Shown here piece by piece: positions 16,788 to 26,030 of a stretch of DNA of 35,553 nt. The stretch is from an uncultured Erysipelotrichaceae bacterium (GTDB lineage: Bacteria; Bacillota_I; Bacilli_A; RF39; UBA660): contig CADBYH010000015.1 in assembly GCA_902798815.1 (NCBI GenBank), positions 30,898 to 66,450 of the forward strand, written 5' to 3'. The notes below the pieces were generated by a model, which made no database searches, was not told the DNA's origin, and worked only from the letters and a program-made list of their open reading frames with translations. Each line of letters opens with the position of its first letter. Position 1 is the first letter of the stretch. Position numbers and translations under genes: made by a program.

Positions 16788-18668
16788 TTATTTAGAAATA
16801 ACTTCACAAATAAGTTTAGATATTTCTGTTGGATTATCTATAGGAAGTCCTGCGATCATACGTGCTTCACTATACAAAATCTTAGTGTATTTATCAAACT
16901 CATCTTTATCTTTTTTATAAAGATTTTTTAATTTTTTACTAATAGGATGTTTTTCATTAATTTCAAGAATTGTTTCTGCTTTAATGCCCATATCATTTGG
17001 CATGGCATCAAATACTTTTTGCATTTCAATTGAAACATCACCTTTTGTTGTTAGACATACAGGATGAGTTTTTAATTTATTACTAAATCTTACTTCACTT
17101 ACTTCATCAAGTTTTTCACACATATCTTTTAATAAATCACTATTATCTTCATTTGCTTTCTTTGTTGCTTCTTTTTCTTCTTCTGTTTCTAAATCAAGAT
17201 TCTCATCACTTACATTTTTAAATTTCTTTGAATCATATTCTTGAATTGCTGTTACACAGAATTCATCAACATATTCTGTTAAGTATAAAATATCATAGTC
17301 TTTTTCTCTTACTTGTTCTACTTGTGGTAAAGAATTAATCTTTTCAATTGATGCTCCTGATGCATAATAAATTGATTCTTGATCTTCTTTCATCTCTTGA
17401 ACATATTCAGAAATAGTAATTAATTTTTTATGTTTAGCTGAATAGAACATTATTAAGTCTCTTAACTTATCTTTATCAGCAGCATAATTGTTATATACAC
17501 CATATTTTAATTGAACACCAAATGTTTTAAAGAATGAAATATATTGTTCTCTATCTTCTTTTAACATTGATTCTAATTCTTTACGGATTTTGCTTTCTAT
17601 ATTTTTAGCAATTAATTTTAAACTTTGAGATTCTTGTAGTAATTCACGAGAGATATTTAATGATAAATCTTCTGAATCAACAATACCTTTTACAAAACTA
17701 AAATAATCAGGTAATAAATCTGCACATTTTTCCATTATCATTACACCATTTGAATAAAGTGCTAAACCTTTTTCATATTCTTGAGTGTAATAATCATATG
17801 GTGCATGTGATGGAATAAATAATAATGCTTTATATGAAGTTATTCCTTCTACTGATGATGATATTACTTTTAGTGGATTATCATAATCACTGAATTTATC
17901 CATATAAAAATTATTATAATCTTCTTCTGTTACATCTTTCTTTGGTTTTTTCCATATTGGAACCATACTATTTAATGTTTCTATTTCTTTAGTATCTTTA
18001 TATTCTTTCTTCTCTTCATCTACCATTTCATGATGAGTACATTCCATCTTTATTGGGAATGCAATGTAATCAGAATATTTCTTTACTAATTTTTTTAATT
18101 CATATTCTTCAAGATATTTACTATACTCATATTCTTCAGTATCTTCTTTAATTTTAAGAGTTATTTCTGTACCAACATCTTTTTTCTTTCCTTCTTTGAT
18201 AGTGTATCCATCTACTCCTTCAGATTCCCAAATAAATGCCTCATCACTATCTACACTTTTTGAAATAACTGTAATTTTATCACTTACCATGAATGCTGAA
18301 TAGAAACCAACACCAAATTGACCGATGATATCTATTTTTTCATCTTTAGTCATATTTTCTTTAAAGTTTAATGATCCACTTTTTGCGATAGTTCCTAGGT
18401 TAGATTCTAATTCTTCTTTTGTCATACCGCAACCATTATCAGTAATTGTTAAAGTACGGTTATCTTTATCAAATGATAAATTTATTTCTAACTTATCTTT
18501 TTTTACCTTTATTTTCTTATCAGTTAAACTTCTATAATATAATTTATCTAAGGCATCACTAGAATTACTAATTAACTCTCTTAAGAAAATATCTTTGTTT
18601 GTATAAATTGAATTAATCATTAAATCTAATAATCTTTTAGATTCTGATTTAAATGCTTTTTTTGCCAT
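16788..18668 (-). CDS. htpG: Molecular chaperone HtpG (Hsp90)
   Basis: This 626-residue cytoplasmic ATP-dependent chaperone has the N-terminal GHKL ATPase: LRELISNSSDALDKLYY with the catalytic Glu, TITDNGCGMTKEEL, GTIAKSG and IGQFGVGFYSAFMV. The middle and C-terminal dimerisation domains follow (PDYFSFVKGIVDSEDLSLNISRE, MPNDM). Length is normal for the family. The start ATG at 18668 has TAGGAGATGA upstream. It has a TTGACA/TATAAG promoter overlapped by a CIRCE-like inverted repeat, which suggests HrcA heat-shock control. It is monocistronic, with a terminator after the stop. Confidence 0.97.
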   Translation of the reverse strand: MAKKAFKSESKRLLDLMINSIYTNKDIFLRELISNSSDALDKLYYRSLTDKKIKVKKDKLEINLSFDKDNRTLTITDNGCGMTKEELESNLGTIAKSGSLNFKENMTKDEKIDIIGQFGVGFYSAFMVSDKITVISKSVDSDEAFIWESEGVDGYTIKEGKKKDVGTEITLKIKEDTEEYEYSKYLEEYELKKLVKKYSDYIAFPIKMECTHHEMVDEEKKEYKDTKEIETLNSMVPIWKKPKKDVTEEDYNNFYMDKFSDYDNPLKVISSSVEGITSYKALLFIPSHAPYDYYTQEYEKGLALYSNGVMIMEKCADLLPDYFSFVKGIVDSEDLSLNISRELLQESQSLKLIAKNIESKIRKELESMLKEDREQYISFFKTFGVQLKYGVYNNYAADKDKLRDLIMFYSAKHKKLITISEYVQEMKEDQESIYYASGASIEKINSLPQVEQVREKDYDILYLTEYVDEFCVTAIQEYDSKKFKNVSDENLDLETEEEKEATKKANEDNSDLLKDMCEKLDEVSEVRFSNKLKTHPVCLTTKGDVSIEMQKVFDAMPNDMGIKAETILEINEKHPISKKLKNLYKKDKDEFDKYTKILYSEARMIAGLPIDNPTEISKLICEVISK

Positions 18669-18700
18669 TTTATCATCTCCTATTTTTTTCGTACAATTAA

Positions 18701-18742
18701 CTTATATCACTTCTTTTAGCAGTTGTCAAGAACGAGTGCCAA
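18701..18742 (-). promoter_or_regulatory. htpG promoter with CIRCE-like operator
   Basis: On the minus strand, TTGACA (18724-18729), 17 bp and TATAAG (18701-18706). An inverted repeat at 18716-18724 and 18734-18742, TTAGCAGTT-N9-GAGTGCCAA, matches the HrcA operator CIRCE (TTAGCACTC-N9-GAGTGCTAA) at 15 of 18 positions with the exact 9-bp spacer. It covers the -35 box. Confidence 0.65.
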
Positions 18743-18762
18743 AATATAACAATTATTTATAA

Positions 18763-18791
18763 TTACATAATAAATTACATTATGATATAAT
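18763..18791 (+). promoter_or_regulatory. Promoter of the STAS-kinase gene
   Basis: TTACAT (18763-18768), 17 bp and TATAAT (18786-18791) preceded by TGA (extended -10), 35 bp before the start codon and divergent from htpG. Confidence 0.62.
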
Positions 18792-18826
18792 TCATTTAGA
18801 GGAATACTTTGTGAGGAGAATTAATT

Positions 18827-19972
18827 ATGGATAAAGTTATTACTTTAACGGGGAAAATTGATTCAAATAATGTTAGTAAAATAGAAGAAAATATATCTAG
18901 AGATTTAGATAATTATAATGGAAATATAATAATAGATACTAAAGATCTAGATTATATATCTAGTGCTGGATTAAGACTTATATTAAAAATTAAAAAGCAA
19001 TATCCAAATACTAGTATTGTCAATTGTAATAGTGATGTGTTTAATATATTTGAGATGACTGGGTTTACTCAAATGATGAATATAAAAAAAGGATATAAAA
19101 ATTTATCTATTGATGGATGTCAAATTATTGCGGAAGGTGCTTATGGAATAATATATCGTGTTGATTCTGAAACCATTGTTAAAGTATATAAAAATCCTAA
19201 TTCTTTAGACGATATTATTAAAGAAAAGGATAATGCAAAAAAAGCATTTATATTAGGAATTCCTACTGCTATTTCATATGATATTGTTAAAGTAGGAAAT
19301 TTATATGGCGCAGTTTTTGAAATGTTAGATGCGAAGAGTTATGCAGAATTGTTACGTGAGGGTAATGATATTAATAAACTTGTTAAAGAAAGTGTTGATA
19401 TTTTAAAACAAATACATAATACTGAGAATGATAATTATGAATTACCTAGCAAAAAGAAAGAAGTTATTAACTGGGCAGAATTTTGTAAAAATTATTTACC
19501 AAAAGATATTAGTATGAAGTTAATTAAAATGATTAAGGAAATACCTGATAGAAATACAATTATTCATGGTGATTTTCATATTAAAAATTTAATGCATTTA
19601 AAAAATGAAACGCTTTTAATTGATATGGAAACTATATCTACTGGTCATCCTATTTTAGAATTTGCATGTTCATATGCAATATATGAAGGATTTGAATGTT
19701 TAGATCCTAAAAACCCAGAAGAATTTCTTGGTATTCCTAGAAAACAATGTAGAGATTTTTTTGATTTAACATTAAAATATTATTTTGAAAATGAAAATAA
19801 TAATAAAATAATAGACATAAAAAATATGATTAAAGTAATATGTTATACAAGATTATTAAGAAGACAAATTAAACATTTTGGATTAGATAATAAAAAATAT
19901 AAGCACTCAATTGATTTTTGTAGAAACTATTTAATTGAGAATGTTCCTAAAGTTGATAAACTTTATTTTTAA
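18827..19972 (+). CDS. STAS domain fused to an APH/choline-kinase-like phosphotransferase
   Basis: This 381-residue protein is the only plus-strand gene. Residues ~1-90 form a STAS (anti-sigma antagonist) domain with DLDYISSAGLRLIL (Ser45/46 at the usual phosphorylation site). Residues ~97-380 form a kinase-like fold: a glycine loop EGAYGIIYR, a Lys strand (VKVYK), catalytic HGDFHIKN (~247-254) and a metal Asp in LIDMET (~266). The kinase resembles aminoglycoside/choline phosphotransferases; its substrate is unknown. The STAS part is very like the lone STAS protein at 24361-24657 (both have DLDYISSAGLR), so the two may share partners. It starts after GAGGAG and ends in a bidirectional terminator. 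Confidence 0.85.
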   Translation: MDKVITLTGKIDSNNVSKIEENISRDLDNYNGNIIIDTKDLDYISSAGLRLILKIKKQYPNTSIVNCNSDVFNIFEMTGFTQMMNIKKGYKNLSIDGCQIIAEGAYGIIYRVDSETIVKVYKNPNSLDDIIKEKDNAKKAFILGIPTAISYDIVKVGNLYGAVFEMLDAKSYAELLREGNDINKLVKESVDILKQIHNTENDNYELPSKKKEVINWAEFCKNYLPKDISMKLIKMIKEIPDRNTIIHGDFHIKNLMHLKNETLLIDMETISTGHPILEFACSYAIYEGFECLDPKNPEEFLGIPRKQCRDFFDLTLKYYFENENNNKIIDIKNMIKVICYTRLLRRQIKHFGLDNKKYKHSIDFCRNYLIENVPKVDKLYF

Positions 19973-19976
19973 TAAA

Positions 19977-20004
19977 AAAACACAAATCTAACGATTTGTG
20001 TTTT
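19977..20004. terminator. Bidirectional terminator between convergent genes
   Basis: An 11-bp stem (19977-19987 with 19994-20004) and a 6-nt loop, with T-rich flanks on both sides. It serves the plus-strand STAS-kinase gene and the minus-strand ABC gene. Confidence 0.85.
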
Positions 20005-20007
20005 ATA

Positions 20008-22122
20008 TTATTCAGTTCTTAATGATTCAACTGGATCTTTTTTAGCAGCTAATCCTGCAGGTCCAAGTCCAGCAATTACAGTTAAACCTACACTTAATAA
20101 TATTAATGAAATTGCATGTACAATTGATAAACTCATAATATTATCAATCTTAGCAAGTAAACTAACAATAATATTAATTCCTGCACTTAAAATGTAACTT
20201 ACTACTATACCAATTACTCCTGCTAGTAAACCTTCAATAATTGTTTCAGCTCTAAATACTCTCTTAACATCTTTTTTACTTGCACCTATTGCTCTTAAAA
20301 TACCAATTTCTTTTGTTCTTTCAAGTACAGAAATATAAGTAATTATTCCAATCATTAATGCAGCAACAATTAATGAAATTGAAACAAATGCAATCATAAC
20401 ATAAGATATCATTTTAACTATATCAGAAAGAGTACTTGTTAATACTTCAATGTCATCAACATATTCTACTTTATCTTCATCACTAGCCTTATTATTATAA
20501 TCATCTAGGAATTTCTTGATTCCATCTTTTGAATCAGAATTTTTTGTATAAATACTTATTTCATAAGGATCATCTAAAGAAGCTGCTCCTAATGCTTTCA
20601 TATTATCTTCGTATTTACTAGAAATATTATCAAATGGTAGTCCTGTAAATACATTAACATCCTTGTTGGTTGTTTGTTCTTGAACTATTTCACTTTCATT
20701 TGCTTTATTAACATAATCAACAAATAAATCATGATTATAACCTAAGAAACCGTTTGTAGAACTATTATCCTTTACTTTTGCAATACCAACAATTTCAACA
20801 TTATCTGCTTTGTCATATAATTCATTTAAATAATTCTTATCGTTTTCTTTACTAATCCATACACTACCATATTTTTCATAGTAATCAGTAGCATTAATTA
20901 ATTTATATTTCTTACCTATAATTTTATTATAATCATATTTAACACTACTTAATTCTGGTTTTTCTCCATCATTCATAAATTTAGCTATATCATTTTTGTT
21001 TTCAAAATTTAGAGAATACATAGTAGATAGATTAATTTCTCCATTTTTATCAACTACTAATACTAATTCATTTTTATTCTCTGGCATATGTCCACTAACC
21101 ATTTCATATTGTTCACTATTTTTTAATTCAACAAAAGCATTCTTTATAATTGATGTTGAAAGCATTGATAGTATACCAGATGCATCAACATCATCAGCAT
21201 TTTCATTTGGATTTATTTTAACTAATTCACCATTTTCATTTTTATCATATAATTGAATGTCAACATTATATGTATATTTAATATTTGAAGAATATTTTTC
21301 TAATTCTTTTTTATTACTATCAATATATTCTTTTAACTTTTTTAAATTTTGTTCTTTAGTAAGTTGTTGTGTTGTTAATGTAAGATTACTAGATATATCA
21401 TCATTTGCAAGTATTTGATTATCATGTTTTTCTTTCTTTTCTGTATTTATTTTTACATCTTTAGAATCCATCGTCTCAGTTCTAGTATTTTTAATACTTA
21501 TAGCTTGATTACCAGATGAACTATTTTGCATATCATCAATATAACCTCTAACTCCATTGGATAGTGCAAGTACAAGGGCAATACCTATTATTCCAACAGA
21601 CCCTGCAAAAGCAGTTAAAAAAGTTCTTCCTTTTTTAGTTAATAAATTATTAAAAGAAAGTGATAAGGCAGAAAATAGTGACATAGATGTTTTCTTTATT
21701 ACTTTCTCGCTAACTTTTTCATCTTTTTTCTTACATGGATTAGAATCATCAATTATTTTTCCATCTTTTAATTCTATTATTCTAGTAGAATAATCCTTTG
21801 CAAGTTCAGGGTTGTGAGTAACCATAATAACTAATTTATCACTTGCAATTTCCTTTAATAAATCCATTATTTGAACACTAGTTTTTGAGTCAAGTGCTCC
21901 AGTTGGTTCATCTGCCAAAATAATCTCTGGATCATTAACAAGAGCTCTTGCGATTGCAACTCTTTGCATCTGTCCACCAGATAATTGATTTGGTTTTTTA
22001 TTAATATGCTCTTTTAATCCAACTTTAGTTAATGCATCTACTGCTCTTCTTTTTCTTTCTTGTTTAGATACACCAGTTAAAGTAAGTGCAATTTCAACAT
22101 TAGATAAAATAGTTTGATGCAT
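20008..22122 (-). pseudogene. ABC exporter (MacB/LolD-type ATPase fused to FtsX-like permease), 5'-truncated by a stop codon
   Basis: This is the larger part of one gene that should run from 22407 to 20008 (799 aa). It begins inside the ATPase, with the signature LSGGQMQRVAIARAL and Walker B IILADEPTGALDS. A permease follows: one helix after GRTFLTAFAGSVGIIGIALVL, a large extracytoplasmic region, and three C-terminal helices with the FtsX-family ERTKEIGILRAIGAS loop. An in-frame TAA separates it from the Walker A part. Read through, the frame continues FIF-stop-SYNLIMHQT; relatives have FxFQ, so CAA (the Q-loop Gln) became TAA. Without read-through, neither half is a full ATPase. The rest of the frame is intact, which suggests a recent mutation or a sequencing error. 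Confidence 0.8.
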
Positions 22123-22137
22123 TATTAAATTATAACT

Positions 22138-22407
22138 TTAAAATATAAACCCTACACGATAATTTCTATAAGAATCCCAATCTCTATCGTTATAATTCTT
22201 AGTGGAAACTCCATCAATTATTAATTCTCCACTATCATACTTATCAAGACCACCTATAATATTAAGTAAAGTTGTTTTACCAGATCCACTAGATCCCAGA
22301 ATAGATGTAAACTCATTATCTCTAAATTTAATATCTATTCCCTTTAAAACTTCTTGTCTGATTTCACCTATTTTATAACTCTTCTTGATATTTTTTAATT
22401 CTAACAT
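22138..22407 (-). pseudogene. N-terminal ATPase fragment of the broken ABC exporter
   Basis: 89 residues with Walker A LGSSGSGKTTLLNIIGGLD, the MLELKNIKKSY start of MacB/LolD ATPases and KGIDIKF. It ends at NYRVGFIF just before the Q-loop Gln, where a TAA stands in the same frame as the following 704-codon frame. The ribosome binding site GGAGGTGA is excellent and an extended -10 promoter lies upstream, so the gene is probably still expressed up to the stop. Confidence 0.82.
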
Positions 22408-22435
22408 TTGGTCACCTCCATAAAAATATATTTAT

Positions 22436-22444
22436 ATTATATCA
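22436..22444 (-). promoter_or_regulatory. Extended -10 promoter of the ABC exporter gene
   Basis: TGATATAAT on the minus strand, about 28 bp before the start codon. The surrounding TTTTTTGATATAATATAAAT is the same 20-bp string as in front of the SpoIIE-like gene at 31065. Confidence 0.55.
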
Positions 22445-22448
22445 AAAA

Positions 22449-22470
22449 AATACGGTACCACTATAGTATT
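22449..22470 (-). terminator. Weak terminator at the end of the NRPS operon
   Basis: A short 5-bp stem (22449-22453 with 22466-22470) followed by seven U on the minus strand overlaps the TAG stop of the phosphopantetheinyl transferase gene. The stem is weak, so some read-through into the ABC gene is possible. Confidence 0.35.
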
Positions 22471-22994
22471 ATATTAATTATTTTTGTTTTTCCTGAATAA
22501 AATAAAACTAAATCATAATCACTATTATTTATTTCATATTTATTCTTGGAAATACTATTTATATCTAGTTTTTTAAAGAACTCATCATCAAATTTTCCAA
22601 GTAATTTGCAATATGCTTCTTTTGTTACAAAATTTCTTCTTATATCATCATTAATTCCAGAAAGATACATTATTCTAGCTTCATCACTCATATTAAATTC
22701 ATCTTCTACATCAATTCCCATATCAACATATGAAACACAACAAGCTATATAATTTTTAGAATGAGAATAATTAAATTTAATATTAGAATTCTTAATATAT
22801 GGTTTTCCATTATTGCTATAATAAATATCATTTATATTAATATCTAATCCTAAATAATTAAACATCTCAAAAAGCAATGAAAAAGCTTTTTTACTTTCAT
22901 CTCTTTTTATAAAATCAGGAAACTTCAAATCATTAATTTTAACTTCACTTTTTTTCTTAATACTTAAATAAATACTATTACCCATAAAAATCAC
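22461..22994 (-). CDS. 4'-phosphopantetheinyl transferase (Sfp type)
   Basis: The 177-residue enzyme should move phosphopantetheine from CoA to the Ser of the NRPS carrier domain encoded ~3 kb upstream. It shows the family signatures FNYSHSKNYIACCV, GIDVEDE (metal-binding Asp/Glu) and NFVTKEAYCKLLGK (the KEA motif). The GTG start at 22994 overlaps the TGA stop of the 440-aa gene; an internal ATG at 22985 (MGNSIYLS) is an alternative. It is short for Sfp-type enzymes (~220 aa), mostly at the C-terminus. It is the last gene of the operon, which is good evidence that the operon makes its own active NRPS. Confidence 0.82.
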   Translation of the reverse strand: MIFMGNSIYLSIKKKSEVKINDLKFPDFIKRDESKKAFSLLFEMFNYLGLDININDIYYSNNGKPYIKNSNIKFNYSHSKNYIACCVSYVDMGIDVEDEFNMSDEARIMYLSGINDDIRRNFVTKEAYCKLLGKFDDEFFKKLDINSISKNKYEINNSDYDLVLFYSGKTKIINIIL

Positions 22995-24313
22995 AATACA
23001 CTTTTCTTTAAATGCTCATCTTCCTTACTATCATCATCATTAAAAATACTAGAAACTTGATGTTTTCTTGCTTGCTTATCTAGTAAATCTTTTTCATAAG
23101 AATTAAACTCTTTTGTAACCATAAGAAATATATCAAGTGATACTTTATCAATAAAATCACATGCATCATCACGATTAATTAATGATAATCTGTGCGTTCC
23201 TCTTCCACCATAAGCACCTTTTGAAAAATTCAATTCAACATATCTACAATAACGTTTATAAATATATTCAAACATTTCATCTGATAAACCCAATTTATCG
23301 TGTAATACTTGCAAATATTTTTTTATAGTACTTAGTCTATTATTATAATTAATACTAATTTCTTTATCAAAATAATCAGTATCACTATGAAAAACCCCAT
23401 AATTATCTTTATCAGTTTCTCTTTTACTTTTTATTTCTTCATTCAACTTATAATAACTAATACCAAACATATTCATACTAACTTTATCAATTAAATCTGT
23501 AAACATTTTTAAATACTCTTTATCAGAATAATGTTCACCCTCATAACTACAAGACTCGCTTCGTAAATACGACTGAGAAATAGAATGTTGAGGTAAGTTA
23601 CCATTATGACAAATAACCATATCAGTAATCATCTCTAATGGTGAATTAAACATATATTCATCACTATTATCATTAATACTATATTTTTTTGAATCAAACA
23701 GATAAAGCTTATTTTCTCTAATTTTTTTCTTAACTTCCTGCGATAAATTATTATATACATTTTTATCCATAATAAATACCGCATTATCTTTTATAGGTTC
23801 ATCACTTTCACCGACATCAATAAAAGAATCTACAGGATTCACATTAATTAACTTATCAGAATGATTTTTTAAAGGTTCTATAACAACAACACCCCTGTCA
23901 GTAAAATTATCTGTATACCATAAATTACTAACAATTCCATTAATAGAAAAATGAACTGTATCCCTAAATATTGGACAAACCAACTTGTTATCTTCAATTT
24001 CTTGTTCTGATAAATTATAATCTTCCATTATCCTTTCAAAAGGATTCTTCATCATAGTAAACTTACCACTATTTGCAAAAGATCTATAAACTAAATCATC
24101 AGGTAATTCATCCATTGTTCTAACTAAAAACAAATCATCTTCACTTAATTTATAGCCAGAATCTATAAAATCCTGTTTTTCTTTAACAATCATTTTTCTC
24201 AACGAATTATTAATCTTAGACAATGTGAAAAAATCATTACAATTTATTTCATAAACATTTCGATCAATCTCATCTATATAATTGCCAACATAGTCCTTTA
24301 ACATCTTACTCAT
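22991..24313 (-). CDS. Unknown 440-aa protein of the NRPS operon
   Basis: A soluble, charged 440-residue protein with no signal peptide or membrane helix. Visible but unassigned segments are CPIFRDTVHFSINGIVSNLWY, DRGVVVIEPLKNH, a His/Cys-containing DMVICHNGNLPQHSISQSYLRS and the Arg-rich GAYGGRGTHRLSLINRDD. It lies between the STAS gene and the phosphopantetheinyl transferase gene and overlaps the latter (GTGA), so it belongs to the operon. It could be a tailoring enzyme or a regulator; I do not recognise it. The ribosome binding site is GGGAGTG. Confidence 0.72.
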   Translation of the reverse strand: MSKMLKDYVGNYIDEIDRNVYEINCNDFFTLSKINNSLRKMIVKEKQDFIDSGYKLSEDDLFLVRTMDELPDDLVYRSFANSGKFTMMKNPFERIMEDYNLSEQEIEDNKLVCPIFRDTVHFSINGIVSNLWYTDNFTDRGVVVIEPLKNHSDKLINVNPVDSFIDVGESDEPIKDNAVFIMDKNVYNNLSQEVKKKIRENKLYLFDSKKYSINDNSDEYMFNSPLEMITDMVICHNGNLPQHSISQSYLRSESCSYEGEHYSDKEYLKMFTDLIDKVSMNMFGISYYKLNEEIKSKRETDKDNYGVFHSDTDYFDKEISINYNNRLSTIKKYLQVLHDKLGLSDEMFEYIYKRYCRYVELNFSKGAYGGRGTHRLSLINRDDACDFIDKVSLDIFLMVTKEFNSYEKDLLDKQARKHQVSSIFNDDDSKEDEHLKKSVL

Positions 24314-24360
24314 TAATTACACTCCCAAGTTATAATAACAAATTTTATCTATATAAATAC

Positions 24361-24657
24361 TTATTCCTCAATATCTAAAATATCTGAAAAACCAGTTACC
24401 TCAAAAATATCCATAACATTATCACATACATTTATAATAGTCATTTTTCCTTGTTTGTTCATAACTTTTTGCATAGATAACAATACTCTAAGTCCTGCTG
24501 AAGAAATGTAATCTAAATCTTTCATATCAATTATAACTTCTTCTACTCCTTCTAATTCACTCATCTTAGAGTCTAATTCTGGGGAAGTATTAGTATCTAA
24601 TTTTCCATCTAATTTAATAGTTAATTTTTTTTCTTCTTTTTTTAAATCAATCTTCAT
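24361..24657 (-). CDS. STAS-domain anti-sigma factor antagonist (SpoIIAA/RsbV-like)
   Basis: This 98-residue single STAS domain has LTIKLDGKLDTNTSPELD and IIDMKDLDYISSAGLRVLLS, with the Ser pair at the usual phosphorylation position, then VTGFSDILDI. In SpoIIAA/RsbV systems the unphosphorylated form binds the anti-sigma kinase, and a SpoIIE/RsbU phosphatase restores it. The same operon encodes a SpoIIE-like phosphatase with a fused RsbW-like kinase domain, so this is its likely substrate. The start at 24657 (MKIDLK) is chosen because AAGGGA lies 8 bp upstream; the frame from 24666 has no spacing to that site. Confidence 0.9.
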   Translation of the reverse strand: MKIDLKKEEKKLTIKLDGKLDTNTSPELDSKMSELEGVEEVIIDMKDLDYISSAGLRVLLSMQKVMNKQGKMTIINVCDNVMDIFEVTGFSDILDIEE

Positions 24658-24671
24658 AAAAATCATCCCTT

Positions 24672-26027
24672 CTAAATATAATTATATCTATTTTTATATT
24701 TAATAACAAATATTAAACTAAATATAAGTGCAACAACTTCGGCAACAGGCCATGCTGACCATAAACCAATTCCTTTAAATAAATAAGACATTAAATATAA
24801 ACTAATTACAAGTATAACAAATGTTCTTGCAACTGATAATATTCCAGATATCAAGCCATTTGAAAATGCAGTAAATAATCCTGAGAAGAATGTATTATAT
24901 CCACAAAATATTGTTGCAAGTATTGAAATTGTAAATCCTAATTGAGTTATCTTATATATTTCTGTTCCTCTATCAAAGAAAATATCCACAATATTATTAC
25001 GTAGTAAATATGAGACTACCATTATCACAATAGATATCACAAATATCCAAATATTAGATAATTTAAATACTTTTTTACGAGTAGATTCATCTCCACTACC
25101 ATAATGATAACTAAATACAGGTTCAACAGCTGATGTAAATCCCATAAATATAGATTCCATTATAAATTGAAAATAGAATACTACAGATAAAGAACTAACT
25201 CCTATCTCGCCATAATATTTAAATGCTAAATGATTCATTATTATAGATGTAACTGCTCCTGCAAGGTTTGAAATCATATCAGATGAACCATTAAATGATA
25301 TTATTCCAATTTGTTTCAAGTTAAGTCCTGAGAATTTAATCTTATATTTACTCTTCTTTGCAATCATATAATAATAAAATGCATATATAATTGTACTCAT
25401 ATATCCTGTTGCAGTAGCTATTGCTGCTCCTTTAATACCCATATGAAGATGTTTCATAAAGATATAGTCAAGCACACAGTTAGTAACTCCACCTACTATA
25501 ATAACAACTGCAGCAGTAACAGATTTACCTTCACCTATTATTAATATTCCAAGTAATGACTGTAACATTATTGCTATAGAAAATGTTGTCATTATCATAT
25601 AGTAAGGTCTAAGATAACCAATATTTCCACTTGTAGCTCCACAGAGTTTCATAATAGGTTCTGCAAAAAGCAAACATATAATTGTGAGTACAATAGCTAT
25701 TATTAAGGTAAATAGTAAGGTATTTGAAAATGCTTTACCTGCTTCTTTTAATTTACCTTCTCCCACAAATTTAACAATAACTGCATTAGCACCTGTCCCA
25801 AGCATTACACCTAATGCAATAAATAAATAAAGGATTGGTAAATATAAATTTACTGTAGCAATTGCTAAATCACCAACAAATTCTTGAATAAAGAATCCAT
25901 CTACCATTTGATATAAGGCAATAAATACAAATGCAAATATACTAGGAAAGACAAATTTCATTAAAGAGAAAAAGTTAAAATCTTGAGCTAATTCACTATC
26001 TTCATCTTTTATTTTTTCCTTAGTCAT
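24672..26027 (-). CDS. MATE family multidrug/metabolite exporter
   Basis: A 451-residue, 12-helix membrane protein of the MATE type. Visible are FPSIFAFVFIALYQMVDGFF (helix 1 with the VDGFF start), GTGANAVIVKFVGEGK after helix 2, and the second-half repeat GLFTAFSNGLISG. MATE proteins expel organic cations or natural products using Na+ or H+ gradients. It starts 4 bp after the NRPS stop and the STAS gene follows 15 bp on, so it is likely to export the NRPS product. Confidence 0.93.
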   Translation of the reverse strand: MTKEKIKDEDSELAQDFNFFSLMKFVFPSIFAFVFIALYQMVDGFFIQEFVGDLAIATVNLYLPILYLFIALGVMLGTGANAVIVKFVGEGKLKEAGKAFSNTLLFTLIIAIVLTIICLLFAEPIMKLCGATSGNIGYLRPYYMIMTTFSIAIMLQSLLGILIIGEGKSVTAAVVIIVGGVTNCVLDYIFMKHLHMGIKGAAIATATGYMSTIIYAFYYYMIAKKSKYKIKFSGLNLKQIGIISFNGSSDMISNLAGAVTSIIMNHLAFKYYGEIGVSSLSVVFYFQFIMESIFMGFTSAVEPVFSYHYGSGDESTRKKVFKLSNIWIFVISIVIMVVSYLLRNNIVDIFFDRGTEIYKITQLGFTISILATIFCGYNTFFSGLFTAFSNGLISGILSVARTFVILVISLYLMSYLFKGIGLWSAWPVAEVVALIFSLIFVIKYKNRYNYI

Positions 26028-26030
26028 AAT

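Noticed and set aside
16537..16920. Plus-strand open frame of 127 codons
   Set aside because: It covers the riboswitch-like leader, the TelA promoter and the 3' end of htpG on the other strand, and it has no ribosome binding site.
22120..22140. Alternative genetic code with TAA as Gln
   Set aside because: Many other genes here end at TAA with terminators right after; one site does not support reassignment.
22985..22994. Mycoplasma code (TGA as Trp)
   Set aside because: The 440-aa gene ends at TGA in a GTGA overlap with the next gene, and Trp is encoded by TGG throughout.
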